From Alphaproteobacteria bacterium (GTDB taxonomy: Bacteria; Pseudomonadota; Alphaproteobacteria; Caulobacterales; Caulobacteraceae): a stretch of 64,000 bases of DNA. The position numbers and the translations under genes are program-made. The stretch spans positions 22,823 through 86,822 of the forward strand of contig JANYET010000039.1 of assembly GCA_025359785.1 (NCBI GenBank). Direction: 5' to 3'. The notes beneath the pieces were generated by a model. It saw only the letters and a list, made by a program, of their open reading frames with translations. It was not told the origin of the DNA and did not search any database. The number at the start of each line of letters is the position of its first letter. The stretch's first letter is position 1. This document shows, in pieces, positions 18,622-27,633 of the stretch.

Positions 18622-19815
18622 TCAGACGGCCTTACCGATCGCCTCGGAGCTGCTGGGATCCAGCAGCGCGGTCTCGGCGACCGTGTCCGGCTTGGGCTTG
18701 TCGTCGTCATCGCCCAGGCCCTGGTGGAAGTCCTGCAGGATGTCGAACAGCTCGTCGAGCTCGACCTTCAGCGGCCGGCCCTTCGGGAAGCGGTAGCGCC
18801 AGAAGCTGGCGATGTGGCTGACCATCCCCGTGCGCTCGCCGAGCGTGATGAACATCTCCGGCGACTTCAGCAGGAAGTTGCGGAACGCGATCGGATTGCC
18901 GGCCTGGGTCAGCTCGGCGAAGGCGTCGTCATAGACCTGCAGCGTGTTCCGGACCTTGCGCACCTGGCCCAGGATCGCCTGGTTCACCCGCGCGCCAACG
19001 TCCTTCACCTGGTTCATCATCTCGTAGTCGCGGGGTCCCACGACCTTGATCTCGGTAAGTTCGGAGATCACCCCTTTGAGCTCCGGCCAGAGGCTGTTCA
19101 GCACCCATTTGTAATAGAGGAAGCCCTTCCAGCTGAAGATACCCTCGCGGAAATTCTCGCCCTCCAGGCCCAACGTCAGGCGCAGTGGCTCGAGCCGCGT
19201 GTCGTCCTGGCCGGAGAGCAGCAGGCTGACCAGTTTGGAAATATTGGCGTTCGGCTGACCGTCGGCCTTACCGCCATAGGCCAGCTCCACGAGCTTGGAG
19301 ATTTCGCCGGAGACAAAGCGCTGCATCCGGTCGAGATCAGCCGTCGAGATCGCGAAATAGCAGTTGGCGATCTTGAAATCGCGGCGCTTCAGGTGCTCGC
19401 GCAGCAGGAACGGATCGAGCGAGGGCAGTTCGTCCAGAGCCTCCAGCAGGGCGATGTCCCGCGCCTCCTCGCCGGCGGTGCCGCGCAGCTGATTGAGCAT
19501 CTCCTGCCAGCCGCGCTGGCCGACGAACAGCGAGCGGCCGCCGAGCGCCAGATCGGTCCGCTCGAAGGGGATGATCACCTTCGTGGAAATCCGCTTGGCG
19601 ACTTCGAAGATGTACTGCTCGTCGGCGCGCAGCCGGTGCTTGATGATCACCGCGCCGTTCAGCACGGCGGCCTTGAAGAATGGCGCGGCGTCATATTCCG
19701 GGTCGCCGGCGTTCTGGCTCGCCACCGCGGCCAGGTTTAGGACGCGGCTGGTCGAGGCCGTGCGCTCGAGGCCGGCAAGGCTCCGAAACGACCGGTCTGG
19801 TGAACGCGCGACCAA
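18622..19815 (-). CDS. Conserved hypothetical protein, 397 aa
   Basis: Read from TTG 19815, which has GGAGG 6 nt upstream. No signal peptide or membrane segment; mixed alpha-helical composition with long charged helices. Segments such as ADEQYIFEVAKRISTKVIIPFE, GGRSLFVGQRGWQEML and FREGIFSWKGFLYYKW look conserved, but I cannot place them in a named family. A C-terminal acidic stretch LGDDDDKPKPD ends the protein. It stands alone, convergent with the PEP-CTERM gene. Likely an alphaproteobacterial cytoplasmic protein of unknown role. Confidence 0.75.
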   Translation of the reverse strand: MVARSPDRSFRSLAGLERTASTSRVLNLAAVASQNAGDPEYDAAPFFKAAVLNGAVIIKHRLRADEQYIFEVAKRISTKVIIPFERTDLALGGRSLFVGQRGWQEMLNQLRGTAGEEARDIALLEALDELPSLDPFLLREHLKRRDFKIANCYFAISTADLDRMQRFVSGEISKLVELAYGGKADGQPNANISKLVSLLLSGQDDTRLEPLRLTLGLEGENFREGIFSWKGFLYYKWVLNSLWPELKGVISELTEIKVVGPRDYEMMNQVKDVGARVNQAILGQVRKVRNTLQVYDDAFAELTQAGNPIAFRNFLLKSPEMFITLGERTGMVSHIASFWRYRFPKGRPLKVELDELFDILQDFHQGLGDDDDKPKPDTVAETALLDPSSSEAIGKAV

Positions 19816-20061
19816 CCTGGACCTCCAACGAGCGCGGGGACCGGGCGCGGCGCCATGCCGCGCGGCCTATTCCCGAAAGCCCTGACCCGGCCAGTATCGG
19901 CGGGAAGCTCTACAATTGGGTTAAGGCCTCGATCGTTCAGCGAACACGTTCTCGCGGATTGACGGTGTAAGTCGATGGCTTCCCCTCGCCGCGATTTGGG
20001 GCGAATATTGGCGTCCAAGGCGGCGCCGCTCGGACGGTCGCCGCGACAGAGGACATGGGTC

Positions 20062-21339
20062 ATGGACGACGGTTCGATCGACGTGAAGCGCGCCGCGCGC
20101 GAGGCGGTCTATGCGATGGACCTGAAGGACATCAATCCGGTCGATCCGGAGCCGTTCCGCACCGATACCTGGGCGCCCTATTTCGAGCGTCTGCGCGCCG
20201 AGGATCCGGTGCATTGGGCGGTCAGCGATGAGCCCGAGGTCGGCGGCTACTGGTCGGTGACCCGGTGGGACGACATCATGGCCGTGGACACCAACCACGA
20301 GGCCTTCTCGTCGGAACCGACCATCGTCCTGCCCGACCCGGCGGAAGACTTCACCCTGCCGATGTTCATCGCCATGGACCCGCCCAAGCACGACGTGCAG
20401 CGCAAGACCGTCAGCCCGATCGTCGCCGGACCCAACCTCGCCAAGCTGGAGCCGATCATCCGCGAGCGGGCCGCCGTCATCCTCGACGCCTGCCCGATCG
20501 GCGAGGAGTTCGACTGGGTGGACAAGGTCTCCATCGAGCTGACCACCATGACGCTGGCGACCCTGTTCGACTTCCCCTGGGAGGACCGCCGCAAGCTCAC
20601 CCGCTGGTCGGACGTGGCCACCGCCGCGCCGGACAGCGGCGTCTTCAAGAGCACCGATCCGGAAGAGGCCGAAAACGAGCGCCGCGCCGAGCTGTTCGAG
20701 TGCGTCGACTACTTCATGCGACTGTGGAACGAGCGGGTGAACGCACCGCCGGCCGGCGACCTGATCTCCATGCTGGCGCACGGCGAATCCACGCGGGACA
20801 TGGACCGCATGGAATATCTCGGGAACCTGATCCTGCTGATCGTCGGTGGCAACGACACCACGCGCAACACCATCACCGGCTCGGTGCTGGCCCTGCACCA
20901 GAACCCCGAGCAGAATCGCAAGTTGCGCGACAATCCGGCGCTGATCCCCTCGATGGTCTCCGAAACCATCCGCTGGCAGACGCCGCTGGCCTATATGCGC
21001 CGCCGCGCCACCCGCGACATCGAGCTGGGCGGCAAGACCATCAAGCAAGGCGACAAGGTCGCCATGTGGTACGTCTCCGGCAACCGCGATGAGACGGTGA
21101 TCGACCGGCCCAACGACTACATCATCGACCGCGAGCGCGTGCGCCAGCACCTGTCCTTCGGCTTCGGCATCCACCGCTGCGTCGGCAACCGGCTGGCCGA
21201 ACTGCAGCTCAAGGTGATCTGGGAAGAGATCCTCAAGCGCTTTCCGAAGATCGAGGTCACGGGCGCGCCGCGCCGCGTCTACTCGTCCTTCGTCAAGGGA
21301 TACGAGACCCTGCCGGTAATCATCCCGACGCGGCTCTGA
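20062..21339 (+). CDS. Cytochrome P450, CYP153-like
   Basis: A 425-aa soluble bacterial P450 from ATG 20062 (AGAGGA 9 nt upstream). The I-helix GGNDTT is at 262-267, the ExxR is in SETIRWQTP, and the haem Cys is C373 in FGFGIHRCVGNRLAE. The blocks MFIAMDPPKHDVQRKTVSPIVAGPNL and LLIVGGNDTTRN resemble CYP153, a family of terminal alkane and fatty-acid hydroxylases; this sub-assignment is from memory and should be tested. CYP153 enzymes need ferredoxin and ferredoxin reductase, and neither is adjacent. Confidence 0.93.
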   Translation: MDDGSIDVKRAAREAVYAMDLKDINPVDPEPFRTDTWAPYFERLRAEDPVHWAVSDEPEVGGYWSVTRWDDIMAVDTNHEAFSSEPTIVLPDPAEDFTLPMFIAMDPPKHDVQRKTVSPIVAGPNLAKLEPIIRERAAVILDACPIGEEFDWVDKVSIELTTMTLATLFDFPWEDRRKLTRWSDVATAAPDSGVFKSTDPEEAENERRAELFECVDYFMRLWNERVNAPPAGDLISMLAHGESTRDMDRMEYLGNLILLIVGGNDTTRNTITGSVLALHQNPEQNRKLRDNPALIPSMVSETIRWQTPLAYMRRRATRDIELGGKTIKQGDKVAMWYVSGNRDETVIDRPNDYIIDRERVRQHLSFGFGIHRCVGNRLAELQLKVIWEEILKRFPKIEVTGAPRRVYSSFVKGYETLPVIIPTRL

Positions 21340-21357
21340 GGCGACGCCAGGCGCCAA

Positions 21358-21379
21358 GACCCCGGCCGAGGCCGGGGTC
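21358..21379. terminator. Strong palindrome between converging genes
   Basis: GACCCCGGCC-GA-GGCCGGGGTC, a 10-bp perfect dyad, sits between the P450 stop and the converging monooxygenase stop. It lacks a T run, so it may be a REP-type hairpin rather than a classical terminator. Confidence 0.6.
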
Positions 21380-21404
21380 AGCGATGGCGTCCGGGTCGCT
21401 CAGG

Positions 21405-21698
21405 TCAGCCGACGCCGTCGAGGTATTCGACCTCGGGCCGGCCGGCCAGCACCGCGCCGAACTTCGGGCCGGCGGCCTTGAAGTAGTCGGTTCCGCCGTG
21501 GTGGGTGAGCGCGTCCTGGTCTGCATACAGTTCCAGCACCTTGTAGGTGTTGGGCTCCGTGCGGCTCTTGGTCAGCTGGTAGGCGAGATTGCCCGGCTCG
21601 TTGGCGCGGACCTGCTTGGCCAGGTCGCCAAAGAAGGCCTCGAACTCGGCGCCCTTGCCCTCTTGAATCTTCAACACCGCGATCACGCCAATGGTCAT
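21405..21698 (-). CDS. ABM-family putative quinol monooxygenase
   Basis: A 97-aa protein of the antibiotic biosynthesis monooxygenase (YgiN-like) fold: MTIGVIAVLKIQEGKGAEFE, NEPGNLAYQLTKSRTEPNTYKVLELYADQDALTHH and the terminal FKAAGPKFGAVLAGRPEVEYLD. Such dimeric ferredoxin-like proteins oxidise quinols or act without cofactor. GGGAGGA lies 4 nt before the ATG. It is convergent with the P450. Confidence 0.88.
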   Translation of the reverse strand: MTIGVIAVLKIQEGKGAEFEAFFGDLAKQVRANEPGNLAYQLTKSRTEPNTYKVLELYADQDALTHHGGTDYFKAAGPKFGAVLAGRPEVEYLDGVG

Positions 21699-21748
21699 GC
21701 TGTCCTCCCGAACGTTTGTTTGAATGGACGGTAGGGCGGTCGCTCCCT

Positions 21749-21931
21749 GCTGTCATCCCGGAAAGCGCCGGGCTCAGGCTTGGACCGACCCAAGGACAGC
21801 CTGCGCGCTTGTCCGAGACCTGTAGACGCGACAGGGGCAGGAACGATCGCGGCGGCGATGCCGCGCCCAATTCCGAAACTCAGGTGTTGATGGGGTCCTG
21901 GTCTTTGCGGGCCGCGAAACCGGATGACAGC
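21749..21931. repeat. Pair of inverted REP-like arms (BIME-like)
   Basis: GCTGTCATCC (21749-21758) is mirrored by GGATGACAGC (21922-21931). The left copy continues into a CCCGG/CCGGG hairpin. No gene is supported between them; the 244-bp stretch 21699-21942 holds only this element and the promoter of the monooxygenase. Confidence 0.6.
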
Positions 21932-21942
21932 CGCGAAGCCGG

Positions 21943-22227
21943 TTAACGGTTCTCGCTCCAGCCGTAAGCCACCCAGTGGTGACCCCCAAGGTGGCGGGCT
22001 TCGATCACTCCGTCCGCGCGGGCGCGGGCGGTGCGTCGGGCCCGAAGCGCCAGGCCCGCGAAGCCCAGCAGGGCCGAGGCCATCACGGCGATCACCGCGA
22101 CGGTGGCGGCGAAAACCACGGCCAGAACCGCGCCGACCACGACAGCGGCGATGGTCGCCAGCAGGCCGACCAGCATGGCCAGGCTGCGCAGGGCCGATCC
22201 GTGACGGGTGGCGAACTCTCTCACCAT
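21943..22227 (-). CDS. Small two-span membrane protein
   Basis: A 94-aa protein. An N-terminal charged stretch (MVREFATRHGSALRS) is followed by two adjoining hydrophobic helices (about residues 16-60, mostly Ala/Val) and a basic region RARRTARARAD ending GHHWVAYGWSENR. GAGGA lies 4 nt before the ATG. No known domain. Upstream (22286-22320) several CACGT/ACGTG words may form an operator. Confidence 0.7.
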   Translation of the reverse strand: MVREFATRHGSALRSLAMLVGLLATIAAVVVGAVLAVVFAATVAVIAVMASALLGFAGLALRARRTARARADGVIEARHLGGHHWVAYGWSENR

Positions 22228-22328
22228 GGCGTCCTCAAAGGCTCAAAGGCCGATCCGATGACGGATATGTCGTCGTATGGCTGATCCACGTCAACCACGT
22301 ACAACTCACAACGTGCGTGAGCGGACAT

Positions 22329-23024
22329 CTATGCCGCACCTTTGAGCGACCAGTCGCGGCGTTCGCGCATCGCCGCATCGAAGGCCGCATTGATCGCCGC
22401 GGCCTTGGACTCGGCCACTTCCACGAACGCCGCCGGCAGGCCGCGGCCGCGGGCGCGGTCCGGATGGGCCTGCGACAGCATGGCGCGCCAGGCGGCGCGC
22501 AGCGCCTCGTCGGACGCGTCGTGCCGCACGCCCAGGACCGCGTAGGGATCGCCCGCCTCGGGGCCCATGTGCGTCGCCTTCACGCGGCGGAACACCAGCG
22601 GGCTCTGGCCGAACAGCTCCGAGACCCGCTCCAGGTAGGTGAGTTCGTCACTGGTCACCACGCCGTCGGACGTGGCGATGTGGAAGAGGCCGTCGAGCAC
22701 GTCTTCCAGCAGTTGCGGGCAGGCGTGGTAGCGTTTGCGCAGGCGCCGCGCATAGCCCTCGAACCCGCGCGTTGTCTGCCGCGCCAGCTGATACAGCCGG
22801 CGCACGTTGCCTTCGCTGCCCTCGTCGGCGTGGAACACCTCGGAAAACGCCAGCCATTCGCCGGCCTGCGCCTGGCCGTCGGCCTTGGCCAGCTTGGCGC
22901 CCAGCGCAGTGACCGCGGTCGAGAACGCGGGGTCCTCGCCGGGGAGACCCGGAGGGCAGACGTCGCACTCGGCCTCATCGAGGTTGCGAGCGGCGAGTCC
23001 AGCTATCTTGCGCCAGAAACTCAT
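22329..23024 (-). CDS. TerB/J-domain protein, DjlA-like
   Basis: A 231-aa protein. Residues about 30-145 form a TerB-like helical domain (FSTAVTALGAKLAKADG, FHIATSDGVVTSDELTYLERVSELFG). Residues 157-225 form a DnaJ domain: DPYAVLGVRHDASDEALRAAWRAM, with the HPD tripeptide at 187-189 that stimulates Hsp70 ATPase. DjlA itself has a membrane anchor; none is seen here, so this is the soluble alphaproteobacterial variant. It probably recruits DnaK to particular clients. Confidence 0.9.
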   Translation of the reverse strand: MSFWRKIAGLAARNLDEAECDVCPPGLPGEDPAFSTAVTALGAKLAKADGQAQAGEWLAFSEVFHADEGSEGNVRRLYQLARQTTRGFEGYARRLRKRYHACPQLLEDVLDGLFHIATSDGVVTSDELTYLERVSELFGQSPLVFRRVKATHMGPEAGDPYAVLGVRHDASDEALRAAWRAMLSQAHPDRARGRGLPAAFVEVAESKAAAINAAFDAAMRERRDWSLKGAA

Positions 23025-23137
23025 TGGGATAAGCAGCCATACGAGTGTGGCCGACCGAAGACAATCGCAGGGCGGGTTAAGTTTTGGACAGGTCCTGGCG
23101 TTTCTGGATCGCCCCCTTTTCCGCGGAGCGCCGATAG

Positions 23138-26100
23138 GTGATCGAAAAAACCTGGCGTTTCTGGATCGACAGGGGGGGCACGTTCACCGACGTCATCGGC
23201 CAGGACTCCGCCCACGGCCCTGACGGCGCCGAGACATCGCTCAAGCTGCTCTCCGCCTCCGCCGCCTACCCGGATGCCGCCGTCGAGGCCATGCGGCGAA
23301 TCCTGGGCGCGGCGCCCGGCGAGCCCTTCCCGGCGGCCCGCGTCGAGGGCATCAAGATGGGCACCACGGTCGCCACCAACGCCCTTTTGGAGCGGGCCGG
23401 CGCCAAGACGCTGTTCGTCACCACCCAGGGGTTCGCCGATTCGGTGCTGATCGGCGACCAGACTCGGCCGGACCTGTTCGCCCTGACTATCGTGCGGCCC
23501 GCGCCGCTCTATTCCGGGGTCATCGAGGCTGACGAGCGGCTGGACGCCCAGGGCGCAGAGGTCCGACCGCTCGACGGTGAAGCGCTCAAGAGCCAACTCC
23601 AGGCTGCTGCGGAACAAGGCTTCACCTCCGTCGCCATCGCCTTCCTGCATTCCGACCTGAACCCGGCGCACGAGCTGGCGGCGGGCGAGATCGCCAAGGC
23701 GGTCGGATTCCCATTCGTCGCGCTGAGCCACGAGGTTTCACCCCTGCCGCGGTTTATTCCGCGCGCCGAGACCACCATCGCCGACGCCTACCTGACGCCG
23801 GTCCTGCAATCCTATGTTCAACAGGTGGAAAAGGCCGTGGCCGGCGCGCCCTTGTTCTTCATGACCTCGTCCGGCGGCCTGGTCCGCGCCGAGTCCTTCC
23901 GCGGCAGGGACGCCGTGGTCTCCGGCCCGGCCGGCGGGGTGGTGGGGGTGGCCCGCACGGCGGCCCAGGCCGAGGCGTCCGCCGTCCTCGGCTTCGACAT
24001 GGGCGGCACGTCGACGGACGTCTGCCGCTATGCCGGCCAGCTCGAACGGCGCGACACGGCCAAGGTCGCCGGCGCCAAGATCCGCAGCCCGATGCTGGAC
24101 GTGGAGACCGTGGCGGCCGGGGGCGGCTCGATCCTGGCCTTCGACGGCATGCGCGCCCGCGCCGGCCCGGCCAGCGCCGGCGCCGATCCGGGTCCAGCCG
24201 CCTACGGCCGCGGCGGGCCGGCCACCGTCACCGACGCAAACCTGGTGCTGGGCCGCCTCGACCCGCGCTTCTTCCCCTCGGTCTTCGGGCCAAAGGGCGA
24301 CCAGCCGCTCGATCCCGCCGCCGCCCGCGCGCGCCTGGCCGACCTCGCCGGGGCCATGGGCGCGGCCAGCGTCGAGGCCGCCGCCGAGGGCTTCGTCGCC
24401 GTCGCGGTGGAACAGATGGCCCAGGCCGTGCGCCGCATTTCCACCGAGCGCGGCTTCGATCCCCGCGACCACGCGCTCACGGCGTTCGGCGGGGCCGCCG
24501 GCCAGGTGGCCTGCCAGACCGCCGAGGCCCTGGGGGTCGGTGAGATCCTCTGCCCGCGATACGGCAGCGTACTCAGCGCCTGGGGTATCGGCCAGGCCCA
24601 GGTCACGGCGCTGCGCCAGGCTGGCCTGGAAGCGCCGCTGGACGCCGCCGGCCTGGTCCGCGCGCAGGCCCTGCTCGCCGACGTCGAGACCGCGGCCCGC
24701 GCCGCCATGACCGAACAGGGCGCCGAGACCGCCGCCGTCCGCCAGACGCTGCGCCTGCGCTACGACGGCGCCGACGCCGAACTGCCCGTCCCGATCACCG
24801 ACCTCGCCTCGGCCAGGGTGCAGTTCGAGGATGCCCACCAACGCCTGTTCGGCTTCATCGAACCGGCCCGGACCATCCTGATCGCGGCGGTGGAGGCGGA
24901 AGCAAGCTCAGCTCCGTCTCCCCTTGCGGGAGAAAGTGTCGCCCGAAGGGTGACGGATGAGGGGCCACGCGCCGCCGGAGGAACCCCTCATCCGACCGGC
25001 TCCGCCGGCCACCTTCTCCCGCAAGGGGAGAAGGTCAGGATGTTCGCGCATGGCCAGTGGTGCGACGCCCCAGTGATCGCCGCAGATCAATTCCAGGCGC
25101 TGGACGGGCCGGCCCTCATCGTCCGCGCTGACACCCAGATCGCGCTGGCCCCCGGCTGGCGCGCGACCGCGCAGGCCGACGGCCTGATCCGCCTCACCCG
25201 CACCGGCGCCGCGACGAGCCACGCCATCGCGCTAGACAAGCCCGACCCGGTGACCCTGGAACTGTTCAACCGCCGCTTCATGGGCGTCGCCGAGGCCATG
25301 GGCGCGGCCCTGGAACGCACCGCCCAGTCGGTCAACATCAAGGAGCGGCTCGACTTTTCCTGCGCCCTGTTCGACTCCGATGGCGGGTTGGTCGCCAACG
25401 CCCCGCATATGCCGGTGCACCTGGGGAGCATGGGCGCATCCGTCCGCGCCGTCCGCGACCGCCACCCGGTGCTCCATGCGGGCGAGGCCTTCGCGCTCAA
25501 CAATCCCTACGCCGGCGGCACCCACCTGCCGGACATCACCGTCGTCATGCCGGTGTTCATGGGGGAGGCCGACGCCCAGGCCAGCTTCTACGTCGCCGCC
25601 CGCGGCCACCATGCCGACATCGGCGGCGTCCAGCCGGGCTCCATGCCGCCGTTCTCCAAGACCATCGACGAGGAAGGCGTCATGCTGGACGCGCTGCCGA
25701 TCATGCGGCAGGGCCGCGTCCTGGAGGCCGAGACCCGCGCGGCGCTCACCGCCGGCCGCTGGCCCGCGCGCAATCCGGACATGAACCTCGCCGACCTCAA
25801 GGCCCAGATCGCGGCCTGCCAGGCCGGCGCCTCGGCCGTCTCCGAGATGATCCGCAGCCATGGCGCGGACGCTGTCGCCCGCTACATGACCTTCGTCCAG
25901 CAGAACGCCGCCGCCGCCGTGCGCCGCGCGGTCGGCAAGCTCACCGACGGCCAGGCCCGCGTACCCCTCGATGGCGGCGGTGAGATCGTCGTGACGACCA
26001 CCGTGGACGCCCGGGCGGGCACAGCCACGCTCGACTTCCGCGAGAGCGCCGACCAGCTGGCCAGCAACTTCAACGGCCCCTCGGCCATCGTCGACGCCGC

Positions 26101-26785
26101 CGCCCTCTACGTCTTTCGCACCCTGGTGGACGACGACATCCCGCTGAACGCCGGCTGCCTGGAGCCGCTGAAAATCCTGACGCGCCCGGGCTCCATGCTC
26201 GATCCACGTCCGCCCGCGGCCGTCGTCGCCGGCAACGTTGAGACCAGCCAGCATCTGGTCGACGCCCTCTACGCAGCCTTAGGAGTCATGGCCAATAGCC
26301 TGGGAACCATGAGTAACTTCACTTTTGGTAATGCGACACATCAATACTATGAGACCCTCTGCGGCGGCTCCGGCGCCACGGCTGGCGCGCCGGGCGCCAG
26401 CGCCTGCCACACGCATATGACCAACTCGCGCCTGACCGACCCGGAGATCCTCGAGCGACGCTTCCCGGTCCGGGTCGAGCATTTCGGCGTCCGCGCCGGT
26501 TCCGGTGGCGCGGGCGCGCAGGCCGGCGGCGACGGCGCGGTCCGCCGCATCCGGTTCCTGGCCCCGATGGAAGCCGCCCTCCTCTCCTCACGCCGCCAGC
26601 ACGCGCCGCAGGGACTGAAGGGGGGCGGTCCCGCGCTGCCGGGCCGTCAGCGTTTGATCGCAGCCTCGGGCGCGGTTACAGACCTTCCCGGCTGTTTCGC
26701 GCTCAACCTGCAAGCCGGCGACATGATCGAGATCGAAACGCCGGGCGGCGGCGGTTTCGGTCCGCCTCCGGAAAACACCGCCTGA
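23138..26785 (+). CDS. Hydantoinase/5-oxoprolinase, fused A and B subunits
   Basis: A 1215-aa protein read from GTG 23138. The HyuA half has the ATP-binding DRGGTFTDV at residues 11-19, GTTVATNALLER, SGPAGGVVGV, GFDMGGTSTDV and GADPGPAAYGRGG. The HyuB half begins near PVTLELFNRRFMGVAEAMG and has GGTHLPDITVVMP and a C-terminal GGGGFGPP. Full-length A-B fusions of this size are ATP-dependent 5-oxoprolinases or related N-substituted hydantoin/caprolactam hydrolases; the substrate cannot be told. Residues about 594-631, at the A/B junction, are a translated palindromic repeat (24918-25030). The frame stays open through it. Confidence 0.93.
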   Translation: MIEKTWRFWIDRGGTFTDVIGQDSAHGPDGAETSLKLLSASAAYPDAAVEAMRRILGAAPGEPFPAARVEGIKMGTTVATNALLERAGAKTLFVTTQGFADSVLIGDQTRPDLFALTIVRPAPLYSGVIEADERLDAQGAEVRPLDGEALKSQLQAAAEQGFTSVAIAFLHSDLNPAHELAAGEIAKAVGFPFVALSHEVSPLPRFIPRAETTIADAYLTPVLQSYVQQVEKAVAGAPLFFMTSSGGLVRAESFRGRDAVVSGPAGGVVGVARTAAQAEASAVLGFDMGGTSTDVCRYAGQLERRDTAKVAGAKIRSPMLDVETVAAGGGSILAFDGMRARAGPASAGADPGPAAYGRGGPATVTDANLVLGRLDPRFFPSVFGPKGDQPLDPAAARARLADLAGAMGAASVEAAAEGFVAVAVEQMAQAVRRISTERGFDPRDHALTAFGGAAGQVACQTAEALGVGEILCPRYGSVLSAWGIGQAQVTALRQAGLEAPLDAAGLVRAQALLADVETAARAAMTEQGAETAAVRQTLRLRYDGADAELPVPITDLASARVQFEDAHQRLFGFIEPARTILIAAVEAEASSAPSPLAGESVARRVTDEGPRAAGGTPHPTGSAGHLLPQGEKVRMFAHGQWCDAPVIAADQFQALDGPALIVRADTQIALAPGWRATAQADGLIRLTRTGAATSHAIALDKPDPVTLELFNRRFMGVAEAMGAALERTAQSVNIKERLDFSCALFDSDGGLVANAPHMPVHLGSMGASVRAVRDRHPVLHAGEAFALNNPYAGGTHLPDITVVMPVFMGEADAQASFYVAARGHHADIGGVQPGSMPPFSKTIDEEGVMLDALPIMRQGRVLEAETRAALTAGRWPARNPDMNLADLKAQIAACQAGASAVSEMIRSHGADAVARYMTFVQQNAAAAVRRAVGKLTDGQARVPLDGGGEIVVTTTVDARAGTATLDFRESADQLASNFNGPSAIVDAAALYVFRTLVDDDIPLNAGCLEPLKILTRPGSMLDPRPPAAVVAGNVETSQHLVDALYAALGVMANSLGTMSNFTFGNATHQYYETLCGGSGATAGAPGASACHTHMTNSRLTDPEILERRFPVRVEHFGVRAGSGGAGAQAGGDGAVRRIRFLAPMEAALLSSRRQHAPQGLKGGGPALPGRQRLIAASGAVTDLPGCFALNLQAGDMIEIETPGGGGFGPPPENTA
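24918..25030 (+). repeat. Palindromic repeat inserted in frame in the hydantoinase gene
   Basis: Nested inverted repeats: a 17-bp outer arm starting CTCCCCTTGCGGGAG (24918-24934) pairs perfectly with 25014-25030, and CGGATGAGGGG (24954-24964) pairs with CCCCTCATCCG (24984-24994). It is read as APSPLAGESVARRVTDEG then GTPHPTGSAGHLLPQGEK. The same type of repeat is common between genes in Caulobacterales and Rhizobiales. Confidence 0.9.
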
Positions 26786-26819
26786 ATTTCGCTGAAGTCT
26801 TCAAGGTATTGTCGCGTCC

Positions 26820-27500
26820 ATGGCCCTTCCCGCTCTCCTAATCGCCCTTTTCCTGCAGGCCCAGCCGGCGCCGAGCGACCCGGTCGGCATCCTGCTGAAC
26901 GGCCAGCCCACCGCGGCGCCAGCCGAGGCCCCGCCGACCGAAAGCCCGGCGGCTGAGACCCCGCCGGAAGACCGCATCCCGGCCGGCGCGCCGCGCGAGG
27001 ACTATCCGTTCGTCGCCTGGTGCTACGGGTCCTTGCGCGCCTATCTCGACCTGCACGACCAGGTGATGCCGGAGGTGACCCGGATCGAGAGCGCCTTCCG
27101 CCCGCCCGGCCGCAAGCTCTCCGACGACCTCAAGGTCTATGCCGACATGCAGAAGGACGGCCGCGCCCAGCTGAAGATGTTCCAGAGCGCGATCACCGCC
27201 GCCGAGAAGGCCTCCATCCGTCCGATCAACGCGCTGGGCGCCCAGGCGGTCACGCAGGGCCGCAACGTCTGGCAACAGGGCCCCGGCGTCACGCCGGCCC
27301 GTCTCGCCCAGGTCTGGATGAGCTGGGTCCTGCCCGCCCGCTGCGAGGTCGTCGCCCAGAACCTGCACGACAAGGCGATCCTGATGGGCGCCTCCTTCAA
27401 GGTGAACGACGAGCCGGACCCGCCGGCGCCCGAGGCCGCGCCCGCCGCCGAAACGCCGCCGGAAATCCCGACGCCTCCGAGCGAACCCAAGTCTCATTGA
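26820..27500 (+). CDS. Hypothetical exported protein
   Basis: A 226-aa protein with a short hydrophobic N-terminus (MALPALLIALFLQAQ) that looks like a signal peptide, Pro/Ala/Glu-rich linkers at both ends, and a helical core of about 130 residues: YPFVAWCYGSLRAYLDLHDQVMPEVTRIE, LKMFQSAITAAEKASIRPINALGAQ and WMSWVLPARCEVVAQ. Two cysteines in the core could form a disulfide. I know of no domain name. It follows the hydantoinase by 34 bp and is closed by the hairpin-T-run at 27509-27537, so it may be the last gene of that operon. Confidence 0.78.
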   Translation: MALPALLIALFLQAQPAPSDPVGILLNGQPTAAPAEAPPTESPAAETPPEDRIPAGAPREDYPFVAWCYGSLRAYLDLHDQVMPEVTRIESAFRPPGRKLSDDLKVYADMQKDGRAQLKMFQSAITAAEKASIRPINALGAQAVTQGRNVWQQGPGVTPARLAQVWMSWVLPARCEVVAQNLHDKAILMGASFKVNDEPDPPAPEAAPAAETPPEIPTPPSEPKSH

Positions 27501-27508
27501 TCCGCTCA

Positions 27509-27537
27509 TCCCCGCGAAAGCGGGGACCCAGGCTTTT
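27509..27537 (+). terminator. REP-like GNRA hairpin with T-run (left copy)
   Basis: CCCCGC-GAAA-GCGGGG (27510-27525), then ACCCAGGC and six T. It works as a Rho-independent terminator for the gene ending at 27500. Positions 27509-27531 are the exact reverse complement of 29784-29806. Confidence 0.82.
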
Positions 27538-27633
27538 TTCGTTCGCGGGGTTCGGTCATCAACGATGGCCGAGCCGAGGCTCAGAGACACAAAACACCTG
27601 GGTCCCGTAGCCTTTTTGGTACTGGGGGTTCCG

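Noticed and set aside
27538..27553. GTTC-N5-GTTC as a further LexA box
   Set aside because: The spacing is 5, not 7, and it lies within repeat-derived DNA.
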